A stretch of DNA of 64,000 nt, from assembly GCA_029287235.1 (NCBI GenBank), contig JARFRM010000040.1:39275-103274 (forward strand), read 5' to 3'. Shown here piece by piece: positions 1 to 7,696 of the stretch. Position numbers and translations under genes: made by a program. Source of the DNA: Thermoanaerobaculales bacterium (GTDB lineage Bacteria > Acidobacteriota > Thermoanaerobaculia > Thermoanaerobaculales > Sulfomarinibacteraceae). How positions within the stretch are numbered: position 1 is the first letter of the stretch; every line of letters begins with the position of its first letter. The notes beneath the pieces were generated by a model, which did no database searches, was not told the origin of the DNA, and was given only the letters and a program-made list of their open reading frames with translations.

Positions 1-2008
1 GCCGCTCGTCGTGGAGGAACCCTCCATCGTTGCCGCCCTCAGTTTTGCCGCGAAGACCGCCCGCACCGCCGGTGGCTTTTCGACCTCGAGTGACGAACCC
101 ATTCTCATCGGCCAGATCCAGCTTGTTGACGTGCCGAATTCGAGCAAGGCGAGACAGGTCCTCGAGCGGCGCAAGGAGGAGGTCCTCAACCTGGCCAACA
201 GCCTCCATCCGCGCATGGTGGCCCGCGGCGGCGGCGCCATCGACCTCGAGGTCATCCTGCACCCGGCGACCAACGCCTCGATCGAGATGCTCATCATCCA
301 TCTCCTGGTCGACACACGCAACGCCATGGGGGCCAATCTGGTCAACACGATGTGTGAAGGCGTGGCGTCCTTCCTCGAAAGCCTGACCGGCGGCAAGGTC
401 TTCCTGCGGATCCTGTCGAACCTCGCCGACCGGTCGCTGGTCCGGGCCAAGGTCGAGATTCCCGTCGAGGAGCTGGCCAGCAACGGCTTCGACGGAGAAC
501 AGGTGCGCAACGGGATCATCATCGCGAGCCAGTTCGCCTCCGTCGACTCCTACCGCGCCGCGACCCACAACAAGGGCATCATGAACGGAGTCGACGCAGT
601 GGCTCTCGCCACCGGCAACGACTGGCGCGCCGTTGAAGCCGGCGTCCACGCCTTCGCCGCACGCGGTACCCACTACACCTCGCTGTCCCGCTGGACAAAG
701 AACGAGGCGGGCGCGTTGATCGGCGAGATCGAGCTTCCCCTGCGGGTCGGCATCGTCGGCGGTCCGCTCCAGTCGAACCCCTCGGTGGCCATGAACCTGC
801 GCCTGTCCGGGGTGTCGTCGTCCCGCGAACTCGCCGAGGTCATGGCGGCTGTCGGACTCGCCCAGAACCTCTCCGCCCTCCGCGCCCTCGTCACCGAAGG
901 CATCCAACGCGGCCACATGACCCTGCATGCGCGCAGCGTTGCCACCGCCGCCGGCGCGACGCCCGAGATCTTCGACTCCGTCGTTGAGCGGCTCGTGGAG
1001 TCGGGCGAAATCAAGGTCTGGAAGGCCGAGGAGATCATCGATCAGGTCAAGGTCGCGGCAGGTCGTTCCCTCGGCCACGACGAGCGCGAACAGCTGTCCG
1101 CCGGCCACGGTAAGATCATCCTCTTCGGCGAGCATGCCGTGGTCTACGGTAGTCGTGCCATCGCCGCTCCGGTTCCCCTGGCGGTCCGGGCGCGGGTGGT
1201 GGACGAGGACGAGGGTGTCTGGCTCGTCGTCCCACGTTGGGGCGTCGAGCAAAGGCTGCGGATGGACCCCTCGAAACAGCGATCCTTCGAGGTACCGGCA
1301 GCCTTGGTGCTGCGGGAGCTCAGCCTTACCGACCGCTCCATGCGGATCGAGGTCTTCTCCGAAATGCCCCGTGCAATGGGTCTCGGCGGCTCGGCGGCGG
1401 TGGCGGTGGCTATCATCCGAGCCATCGACCGACACTTCCTTCTGGATCTCTCAGACGATGAGGTCAACAATCTCGCCTATCAGTGCGAGTGCGTCGCCCA
1501 TGGAACCCCGTCCGGGATCGACAACACCGTCGCCACCTTCGGCCAACCGCTGGTCTACCGCAAGGGCGACCCGCCGGAGATCCACTCGCTGAAATTTCCA
1601 CAGCCCCTCACCTTCGTCATCGGTCTGACCGGAATCGAGAGTCTGACGGCCAAGATGGTAGCTCGCGTCCGCGACGGGCGCCGGCGAAACCGCGATGTCT
1701 ACGACACTATGTTCAAGGGCATCGATGCGGTCTCCGGTCAGGCGCTCGAAGCCATCAAACAATTTGATCTCGAGCGCCTCGGTGAGCTCATGAACGTTTG
1801 CCAGGGTCTCCTCAACGGGCTCCAAGTTTCGAGCTGGGAGCTCGAGGAGCTGATCCAGATCGCCCGTGAGAGCGGCGCCCTCGGTGCCAAGCTCACCGGC
1901 GGCGGCGGCGGCGGCTCCATGATCGCGCTCTGCCCCGACAATTCGGAGGAGGTCATGGACGCCATGAAGGACGCGGGATATCAGGCGATGGAAGTGTGCA
2001 TCGGCTAG
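1..2008 (+). CDS. Class II HMG-CoA reductase / mevalonate kinase fusion, copy 1 (5' end outside window)
   Basis: The reading frame is open to the window edge (first full codon at base 2), so the N-terminus is missing. The visible 665 residues start at the class II HMGR catalytic-Glu motif VEEPS and continue through THNKGIMNG (catalytic Lys), GNDW (Asp) and GHMTLHARS (His). A mevalonate kinase domain follows, with GKIILFGEHAVVYG, GLGGSAAVAVAI (ATP loop), SGIDNT (catalytic Asp) and the Gly-rich LTGGGGGGSM motif. HMGR reduces HMG-CoA to mevalonate, and MVK phosphorylates it. The stretch from VEEPS to the C-terminus is exactly as long as in copy 2 (8827-11064), so the two align without net gaps although the DNA has clearly diverged. 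It is not adjacent to the other isoprenoid genes; what lies upstream is unseen. Confidence 0.95.
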   Translation, partial: PLVVEEPSIVAALSFAAKTARTAGGFSTSSDEPILIGQIQLVDVPNSSKARQVLERRKEEVLNLANSLHPRMVARGGGAIDLEVILHPATNASIEMLIIHLLVDTRNAMGANLVNTMCEGVASFLESLTGGKVFLRILSNLADRSLVRAKVEIPVEELASNGFDGEQVRNGIIIASQFASVDSYRAATHNKGIMNGVDAVALATGNDWRAVEAGVHAFAARGTHYTSLSRWTKNEAGALIGEIELPLRVGIVGGPLQSNPSVAMNLRLSGVSSSRELAEVMAAVGLAQNLSALRALVTEGIQRGHMTLHARSVATAAGATPEIFDSVVERLVESGEIKVWKAEEIIDQVKVAAGRSLGHDEREQLSAGHGKIILFGEHAVVYGSRAIAAPVPLAVRARVVDEDEGVWLVVPRWGVEQRLRMDPSKQRSFEVPAALVLRELSLTDRSMRIEVFSEMPRAMGLGGSAAVAVAIIRAIDRHFLLDLSDDEVNNLAYQCECVAHGTPSGIDNTVATFGQPLVYRKGDPPEIHSLKFPQPLTFVIGLTGIESLTAKMVARVRDGRRRNRDVYDTMFKGIDAVSGQALEAIKQFDLERLGELMNVCQGLLNGLQVSSWELEELIQIARESGALGAKLTGGGGGGSMIALCPDNSEEVMDAMKDAGYQAMEVCIG

Positions 2009-2089
2009 GAGCTTGCACGGGTGAGGTTCCCTCTCGCCTTTGGGATTGAGATCGGGAGTCAGCATCGTTTCGGGGGACACGATATTCTA

Positions 2090-2130
2090 GTCTCACCCAG
2101 AGAAGAACGTCCAATCGGAGGGAGCCCGAC
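2090..2130 (+). promoter_or_regulatory. Probable promoter -10 region and ribosome binding site of the 2131 gene
   Basis: A locally AT-rich TATTCT box (about 2091-2096) sits some 35 bases before the start codon. A strong GGAGGGAG Shine-Dalgarno lies about 7 bases upstream of the ATG at 2131. The -35 box is not clear. Confidence 0.35.
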
Positions 2131-3315
2131 ATGTCCCGGATTCGAGAGCACCACCGCCTCCTCGTCATGATCGGCCTCGTCACATCAGTGCAGATCGGAG
2201 CCTTGATGGTCGGCACATCGGTCTCCGCACAGACCGCCGAAGGTTGGGAGATCGAGTTCACGGGCGGGTTCGGGGATCTCACCACCGCCATGATCTGGAG
2301 CCTGGCGGAGTTCGACGGCAGTCTCTACGCGGGCACCCATTCCGTCGGCGGTTGCAGGGTTCTCGCGCGAGGCACCTACCCGTCTCGGAGCGCCTGGGGC
2401 GTCCTCGTCTCAGACGGATGGGGCGATGCCTCCAACCTCGCCGCCACCAGCATGGAGGAGTTCACCTACACCCTCGTCAATCCCATCACAGCCCTCTATG
2501 TGGGAACCCTCAACCACACTGACGGCGGCGAAATCTGGCAGTACAACCAGGGCGTCTGGTACCCGTTCAACGCCGCGGGTTTCGGCGACAGCAGCAACTA
2601 CATGATAACCGATTTGGAGGCATTCGCCGACAAGCTCTTCGCCGGCACCGCCAACTCCACCACCGGCGCCGAGATCTGGAATTTCTCGGGAATCACGTGG
2701 TACTCAGCCATGACGGGCGGATTCGGAAACTCGGCGAACAGCCGGATTTCGTCGTTGGAGACGTTCAACGGCAAGCTCTACGCCTCGACCTTGGAGCCGG
2801 GCGGCGGCGAGATCTGGGAGAGCCCTGACGGTTTCAACTGGTCGCGAGCGATTCCCGATGGTCTTCTCGACGATAGCGGCAGCATCGGTGTGAATGCCCT
2901 CGCCTCAGCCGGGGGAGCGCTCTACGCGCTGGTCGACGGCTTGAACGGTCTTCGCGTCTGGCAAATCGCCCCCGGCACGCCGATCCAGGTCAGCACGAGC
3001 GGATTCGGCGACAGTCTCAATGACACCAATGGAACAATGGTCTCCTTTGGTGACGAGCTCTACGTCGGAACCCAGAACATGGCGACCGGAGCCCAGATAT
3101 GGAGACTCCGGGGTGGGACCTGGACCAAGGAGAACACCAACGGTTTCATCGACAGCTACAACTCCGTCGCGTTGGCGATGGCGGTGTTCGACGACAGACT
3201 CGTGGTGGGAACAATCAACACCGCCGAAGGCGCAGAGCTTTGGCGGCTCCCGGTGATTCTCGCCGATGGCTTCGAAAGCGGAGGATTCCAGGGGTGGTAT
3301 CTGGCGGCGCCCTGA
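2131..3315 (+). CDS. Secreted beta-propeller-like repeat protein with DGFESG C-terminal tail
   Basis: 394 residues. The N-terminus has a basic segment, a hydrophobic core and a VSAQ cleavage site near residue 34, so it is probably exported. The body is about six repeats of roughly 50 residues with the pattern GFGDS.N....L..F...LY.GT.N...GAEIW, which resembles a beta-propeller of kelch/Asp-box type; no catalytic motif is visible. The C-terminus is ADGFESGGFQGW followed by six residues, a tail shared with two other secreted proteins of the window (45991-48873 and 55344-56657). The start is supported by a strong GGAGGGAG upstream. Function unknown. Confidence 0.8.
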   Translation: MSRIREHHRLLVMIGLVTSVQIGALMVGTSVSAQTAEGWEIEFTGGFGDLTTAMIWSLAEFDGSLYAGTHSVGGCRVLARGTYPSRSAWGVLVSDGWGDASNLAATSMEEFTYTLVNPITALYVGTLNHTDGGEIWQYNQGVWYPFNAAGFGDSSNYMITDLEAFADKLFAGTANSTTGAEIWNFSGITWYSAMTGGFGNSANSRISSLETFNGKLYASTLEPGGGEIWESPDGFNWSRAIPDGLLDDSGSIGVNALASAGGALYALVDGLNGLRVWQIAPGTPIQVSTSGFGDSLNDTNGTMVSFGDELYVGTQNMATGAQIWRLRGGTWTKENTNGFIDSYNSVALAMAVFDDRLVVGTINTAEGAELWRLPVILADGFESGGFQGWYLAAP

Positions 3316-3358
3316 AGAGAACCCGAGCGGCCATCTCCTGCTAAACTTTTTCTGAACG

Positions 3359-4171
3359 ATGAGCAGCAACTCACAGCGACTCCGTGAGCGCTTGCACGAA
3401 ATCATCTTCGGCGCCGACACGCCATTGGGGAAAGCCTTCGATGTCGGGCTGCTGATGCTCATCATCGCCAGCGTGCTCGCGGTGATCCTCGAGAGCGTCT
3501 CGTGGATCAGCGAAGACTACGGGCCAGTTCTGCGGGCCTTCGAATGGGTCGTGACGCTGTCGTTCCTCGGTGAGTACATCCTCAGGCTCTACTGTGTCGA
3601 CAAGCCGTGGCGATACGCCCGCAGCTTCTACGGCATCGTCGATCTGCTGGCCATCCTGCCCACCTTTCTCAGCCTTCTCTTTCCCGGTGCCCAGTCGTTG
3701 CTGGTCATCCGGGGCCTTCGCCTCCTGCGGGTCTTTCGAGTCCTCAAGCTCGTCCACTTCGTCGGCGAGGCGAGCCAGCTCCGGGTCGCTCTCCAGGCCA
3801 GCCTCCGCAAGATCATCGTCTTCCTCGGCGCCGTGCTGGCCATCGTGATCATCGTCGGTTCGGCCATGTACCTCATCGAGGGCGAGGAGCACGGCTTTGA
3901 CAATATTCCGCTCTCCATTTACTGGGCCATCGTGACCATGACCACCGTCGGCTACGGCGACATGTCCCCCGAGACTCCGCTCGGTAAGATGCTGGCCTCG
4001 GTCATCATGATCCTCGGCTACGGCATCATCGCGGTCCCGACCGGAATCGTCTCGGTCGAGCTCGCCGGGGCTGCTCGGATGACGGTCACCGGTCGCGCCT
4101 GCCCCGGCTGCGGCGCCCACGGCCACGACGCCGACGCCAGGCACTGCAAGTTCTGTGGGGACGAGCTCTAG
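3359..4171 (+). CDS. Voltage-gated K+ channel (Kv-like) with C-terminal zinc ribbon
   Basis: 270 residues with six membrane segments: S1 about 27-46, S2 60-78, S3 92-108, S4 114-135, S5 152-172, S6 209-235. S4 carries arginines every third residue (RGLRLLRVFRVLK). The pore loop holds the K+ selectivity filter TVGYGD (about 196-201). After S6 there is no CNB or RCK domain but a compact zinc-ribbon-like tail with CPGC (C248, C251) and CKFC (C263, C266). It is a potassium-selective inner-membrane channel; the tail may bind Zn2+ or aid tetramer assembly (inference). Downstream is a convergent small gene. Confidence 0.93.
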   Translation: MSSNSQRLRERLHEIIFGADTPLGKAFDVGLLMLIIASVLAVILESVSWISEDYGPVLRAFEWVVTLSFLGEYILRLYCVDKPWRYARSFYGIVDLLAILPTFLSLLFPGAQSLLVIRGLRLLRVFRVLKLVHFVGEASQLRVALQASLRKIIVFLGAVLAIVIIVGSAMYLIEGEEHGFDNIPLSIYWAIVTMTTVGYGDMSPETPLGKMLASVIMILGYGIIAVPTGIVSVELAGAARMTVTGRACPGCGAHGHDADARHCKFCGDEL

Positions 4172-4178
4172 CCCGAAA

Positions 4179-4322
4179 CTATTCGCGACCGGTCGTGAGA
4201 TCGAGGAGAATCTCTTCTTCGTCAATCGAGAGGCCGGCGAGGTCGACCCCGAAGTCGAACCAGCTGAGGGCGATTTCCCAGAGCTTCGGAAACAAGAGAT
4301 GGGTCATGACGGTGAGTTTCAT
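4179..4322 (-). CDS. 47-residue small protein, third gene of a TetR-led operon
   Basis: A short frame reads M-K-L-T-V-M-T-H and ends L-T-T-G-R-E-stop. Its ATG is preceded by an ideal AGGAGG five bases away, and that Shine-Dalgarno overlaps the stop codon of the upstream hydrolase, which implies translational coupling. The protein has an amphipathic/hydrophobic first half (FPKLWEIALSWFDFGV) and an acidic second half (SIDEEEILLDL). There is no signal peptide or clear membrane helix, and I do not recognise a family. The strong, well-spaced ribosome site and operon position argue that it is real. Confidence 0.65.
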   Translation of the reverse strand: MKLTVMTHLLFPKLWEIALSWFDFGVDLAGLSIDEEEILLDLTTGRE

Positions 4323-4330
4323 ATCTCCTC

Positions 4331-5251
4331 CTAGGCCGCCGACGCGGTGTTTGTTCGAGATCTCCCTGGAGACTCGATTGACGATCTACGTTTGATGATG
4401 AAGTCAGTCGCCGCCTCGACCACGCCTTTATCGCGCAGGATCCGCCGGTGGCCGAGGCCCTCGGTCTGGAGATAACCGGCAGCGGGCATGCTCTGGGCCA
4501 AACTCTCCCCCTCCGACGCGGGCAACTCGCAGTCGTCGGAATCGTGGATGACAAGCGTGTCGGCTTCGAAGGTCGCGGCGAGGCGAATGGGCTCAATCTC
4601 TTCCCAGCGAAAACCGATCCCATCCTCGAGGCGTTCGCGCATCCGTGCCACAACCGTCCGGCCGAACCCCGTCATGTGGCCGTACCAATCGGTCATGGTC
4701 CTGGTGTCGGCCATGGGCGAGACGGCGACGAACCTGCCCGGATCAAATCCGTGACGGGTAACGGCCAGGAGAACAGCCGTGGTACCCAACGAGTGAGCGA
4801 TGACGGCGTCAACGGGTCCGATGGCGTTCACCACGGCAACCAGACCCTCGGTCAGCCTGAAGATGTTGGTTCGGCGTCCCGGCGACGCGCCATGCGCCGG
4901 GCCGTCATATGCGACGACCCGGTAGCCCGCCTCCACCAACGGCTCGACAAACGCGCCCAACTGGAGACCACGCCCGGCCCAACCGTGAACCAGCATCACA
5001 GTCCTGGGTCCGTTGCCCCAGGTCCACGCGGCGAGATCGCCATGTCGTGAGGGCACCGAGATCCTGACGGCGCCATCGGCCCAAGCCTCCTCGCGCGGCG
5101 GTCTCTTGTGACGGAACACCGTCACAAAGAGCTGCTCCGCCGCCATCGCCGCGAGACCCGGAGCGACCCGACTCAAACCGCTCGTCAGCACCTGAATGAT
5201 ATTGGCACGATCGATCGTGCTTTTTTGTGAGTGAACCGCTGTAAGAGTCAT
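4331..5251 (-). CDS. Alpha/beta hydrolase
   Basis: 306 residues. The fold is shown by LVHGWAGRG (oxyanion region, about 87-95), YDGPAHG (115-121), the nucleophile elbow AHSLG (Ser154), an acid-containing strand LVIHDSDDCELP and the histidine segment GLGHRRIL near the C-terminus, giving a complete Ser-Asp-His triad. Substrate unknown; a serine esterase/lipase-like cytoplasmic enzyme is likely. Start ATG at 5251 has AGGAG upstream. It lies 21 bases after the tetR stop and 8 bases before the small protein start, so the three form one transcript. Confidence 0.85.
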   Translation of the reverse strand: MTLTAVHSQKSTIDRANIIQVLTSGLSRVAPGLAAMAAEQLFVTVFRHKRPPREEAWADGAVRISVPSRHGDLAAWTWGNGPRTVMLVHGWAGRGLQLGAFVEPLVEAGYRVVAYDGPAHGASPGRRTNIFRLTEGLVAVVNAIGPVDAVIAHSLGTTAVLLAVTRHGFDPGRFVAVSPMADTRTMTDWYGHMTGFGRTVVARMRERLEDGIGFRWEEIEPIRLAATFEADTLVIHDSDDCELPASEGESLAQSMPAAGYLQTEGLGHRRILRDKGVVEAATDFIIKRRSSIESPGRSRTNTASAA

Positions 5252-5272
5252 TGGGATCTCCCCTCTCCTTGT

Positions 5273-5860
5273 TTATCTGGAGGATTCGATCAGCCGCTCG
5301 AAGGCCGTCCGTGCCCGTTGCCGGGCCTCGGGATCGTCGAGCAACCGATAGTAAAGATGGAACGACAGAAAGATGCCGAAGAGCTCGAAAGCGAATTGAT
5401 CGGTGTCGAGATCGATTCGGAAATGGCCCTCGTCGATGGCGATCTGCGCCGCCGTTGCAATGGCCCCAACCCAGTCCCGCTGGGCCGCCACCACCGCATC
5501 GCGCACCGGACCGGGTCGGTCGTCGTATTCATGCGACGCCGTCACGAAGGGACACCCACCGGGGGTGACCCTCCCCTCCTCCCAGGTCAGCCACTCCTCG
5601 AAGAGTGCGCGGATCCGCGGCTCACCCCGACCTACCCGGAAGGAAGGAGCGACAACGTTGTCCACAAAGCTCCGTCGAGCCGCTGCCAGCACCTGGAGTT
5701 GGAGGTCTTCCTTGGACTCGAAGTGGGCGAAAAGCCCGCTTTTGGACATCTCGGCCGACTTGGCCAGACCGCCAATGCTCAAGCCTTCGAATCCCACCTC
5801 GCTGGCGATCGCCATGGCGTGTTGGAGGATTCGATCCCTGGTGTCTTCGCCCTTGGTCAT
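5273..5860 (-). CDS. TetR-family transcriptional repressor
   Basis: 195 residues. The N-terminal helix-turn-helix is typical of TetR: TRDRILQHAMAIASEVGFEG, then LAKSAEMSKSGLFAHFESKE. The C-terminal two thirds is a ligand and dimer domain including DDRPGPVRDAV and a C-terminal helix LFGIFLSFHLYYRLLDD, close to members controlling lipid or drug-related genes. It is the first gene of an operon with the hydrolase and small protein, and a perfect palindrome just upstream of its start suggests autoregulation of the operon. The ligand is unknown. Confidence 0.93.
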   Translation of the reverse strand: MTKGEDTRDRILQHAMAIASEVGFEGLSIGGLAKSAEMSKSGLFAHFESKEDLQLQVLAAARRSFVDNVVAPSFRVGRGEPRIRALFEEWLTWEEGRVTPGGCPFVTASHEYDDRPGPVRDAVVAAQRDWVGAIATAAQIAIDEGHFRIDLDTDQFAFELFGIFLSFHLYYRLLDDPEARQRARTAFERLIESSR

Positions 5861-5874
5861 ACAGATAAATTAGT

Positions 5875-5886
5875 ACGAACGTTCGT
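5875..5886. promoter_or_regulatory. Palindromic TetR operator candidate
   Basis: Perfect 12-base palindrome ACGAACGTTCGT, 14 bases upstream of the tetR start codon. CGAACG..CGTTCG-type sites are usual for TetR regulators, and the position fits blocking of the tetR-hydrolase-small protein promoter. Confidence 0.6.
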
Positions 5887-5999
5887 TTTTGTCAAGCCCC
5901 CAATCAAACCCAGCCGACGCTCAATCCAATCTGCTTCGTCACCGAAGCCGCATTCCAGATCATGGAAACACAACCGTACCAGCACGGGCTGAATCTCCG

Positions 6000-6470
6000 T
6001 CAGCGTTTGGTTTCAGTCTCGACGCCCACGCGTTTGCGCCCGAGACGAAGGACAAAGAAACTGCCGATGAGACCGGCCGCGACGATGGTTGACGCGAGCC
6101 CCGGCCGCGGATTCTCTCCGAGAGTGACAAAAACACTGCTGAAGGCGATGGCACACCACATGACGACAAGCGTCCAGATCACCACCTTGCGCGGCATTTG
6201 GGCGCCGGCGTCGAGGTAGATGAGGAACGGGCGAAAGAGCGGGATCCGGATCAACCGCTCCTCGAGCCACGGGCAGCTCCTGGCGAAACACCATGAGGCG
6301 CCGAGGAGAAAGATGGTCGTTGGAAGACCGGGCAGAAAGACCCCGACCGCCCCGATGCCCACCAGGGTCACACCGCCGATCACCAGCAGCCAGCGGTGGA
6401 GCCGGCTTCGGGCAGGACGGGCTTGGGTGGGGGTCGTGGGGTGATCCATGTTCTCCAGGGCTAGGTCCAA
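6000..6470 (-). CDS. DUF454 (YbaN-like) inner membrane protein
   Basis: 156 residues with the family core LHRWLLVIGGVTLVGIG, GVFLPGLPTTIFLLGASWCFARS and LEERLIRIPLFRPFL. There are about four membrane helices: two before residue 65 and two near 98-115 and 122-140. YbaN-type proteins are short inner-membrane proteins of unknown biochemical role. Translation may begin at Met8 (MDHPTT) instead of the annotated start. It is transcribed toward tetR but separated by the operator region, so probably a separate unit. Confidence 0.85.
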   Translation of the reverse strand: MDLALENMDHPTTPTQARPARSRLHRWLLVIGGVTLVGIGAVGVFLPGLPTTIFLLGASWCFARSCPWLEERLIRIPLFRPFLIYLDAGAQMPRKVVIWTLVVMWCAIAFSSVFVTLGENPRPGLASTIVAAGLIGSFFVLRLGRKRVGVETETKR

Positions 6471-6569
6471 ATGAGGCGCTAGCGATCTCTTGGTCTAACG
6501 TCTCGCGGAGGCGATCATTCCTGAACCGATCCCGACAGGTCGGCGTCTTCGGTTCGGCTCGACCCGGCG

Positions 6570-7328
6570 TCAGGTCCGGAGATACGACGCCCCGTTGACA
6601 TCGATGATGGCACCGGTGGAGAACTCGGCCCCCTCCGATGCCAGGAACATGACCGCAGCAGCGACCTCTTCGGGTTTGGCGATCCGGTTGAAGGGGCTTT
6701 GGGTCGTGATGTCCTCCCACATGGGCGTATCCTGGAACCGCGCCGCCATGTCGGTGTCGACAAAACCCGGGGCCACGACGCCGACGGTGATGTTGTGCGG
6801 GGCGAGCCGCTTGGCCAGACTCTGGCTCATCGCGTTGAGACCCGCCTTGCTGGCGCCGTAGGCCGGGCCGTTGGGCTCACCGCGGAACGATCCGCGCGAC
6901 GAGACGTTGACGATACGGCCACCGCCACGCTCGATCATGTGTCGAGCCGCGCAATAGCTGACATTCGCGGGTCCCAGCAGGTTCGCGTCGATCACCCGTT
7001 TCCACGCATCCTGCCATTCTTCGTAGTCGACCTCCTCGAGAACGTGATCGACCCAGATGCCCGCGTTGTTCACCACGATGTCGAGGCCACCGAACGCGTC
7101 GATCGCCGCAGCAACGAGTCCTTCAACGGCCTCCGGATCGGTGATATCGGCCTGCAGCATCGAGTGTCCCTCGCCATTCAGTGTCTCGAGGGTCTCTGCG
7201 GCCGCGTCGTTGTTCGAGCGGTAATTGATGGCCACTGTGGCGCCGCGATCGGCGAAACCCACGGCGCAGGCGCGACCGATGCCGCGAGAACCACCGGTAA
7301 TCAGAACTCTCTTGCCGGAAAAATCCAT
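6570..7328 (-). CDS. SDR-family oxidoreductase (FabG-like)
   Basis: 252 residues. Classical short-chain dehydrogenase: cofactor motif ITGGSRGIGRA (TGxxxGxG) near the N-terminus, structural NNAG, and the catalytic set with Ser in NVSSRGS and Tyr/Lys in AYGASKAG. The C-terminal half has the usual FVDTDMA and PEEVAAAVMFLASEGAEFSTG segments. This is a cytoplasmic NAD(P)-dependent reductase/dehydrogenase; the substrate cannot be read from sequence. The ATG at 7328 (MDFSGK) is preferred because GGGAG lies 6 bases before it; the longer frame begins upstream at a TTG overlapping that site. Confidence 0.92.
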   Translation of the reverse strand: MDFSGKRVLITGGSRGIGRACAVGFADRGATVAINYRSNNDAAAETLETLNGEGHSMLQADITDPEAVEGLVAAAIDAFGGLDIVVNNAGIWVDHVLEEVDYEEWQDAWKRVIDANLLGPANVSYCAARHMIERGGGRIVNVSSRGSFRGEPNGPAYGASKAGLNAMSQSLAKRLAPHNITVGVVAPGFVDTDMAARFQDTPMWEDITTQSPFNRIAKPEEVAAAVMFLASEGAEFSTGAIIDVNGASYLRT

Positions 7329-7696
7329 GATTGCTCCCAAACGATCTTCACATCACAGTCAGATTCTACAGAGATACGCACGTTTGGCGTGATCGGAGTT
7401 GACTTTCTTGTCGATCTGGATAAAGTCCGACCCGCCGACACATCCATGCGGTACGGAGGGCTTCTTGCTGTGAGGAACGGTCGTTTCGAATCCAATGGGC
7501 CTGTTTCGCGGCGACTCTTCGTAATTGGAGATTCAGCGGCATAGACGGGCCAACCTCGGGGAAGACTGCCTTTCCCCCTCATTTCTCACCCTCTTTGAGG
7601 GATGCGAAACCACGGGTCTGCAAAGAGAATAATTTCGGGCGGTCGAGAGTTCTGTGTTTCGAACAAAGCAAGCGAACTCGGACCAAAGGGGCCGTG
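7329..7696. other. Intergenic region between divergent SDR and squalene synthase operon
   Basis: About 370 bases without a convincing gene. Short frames on both strands lack ribosome sites and family features. It must hold the promoters of the SDR (-) and of the squalene synthase operon (+). A small CCCTC-TTT-GAGGG hairpin lies near 7590-7603, possibly in the operon leader. Confidence 0.4.

Noticed and set aside
6699..7544. 281-codon plus-strand ORF reaching into the 7329-7696 gap
   Set aside because: Mostly antisense to the SDR gene; the remaining piece in the gap has no recognisable family or ribosome site.
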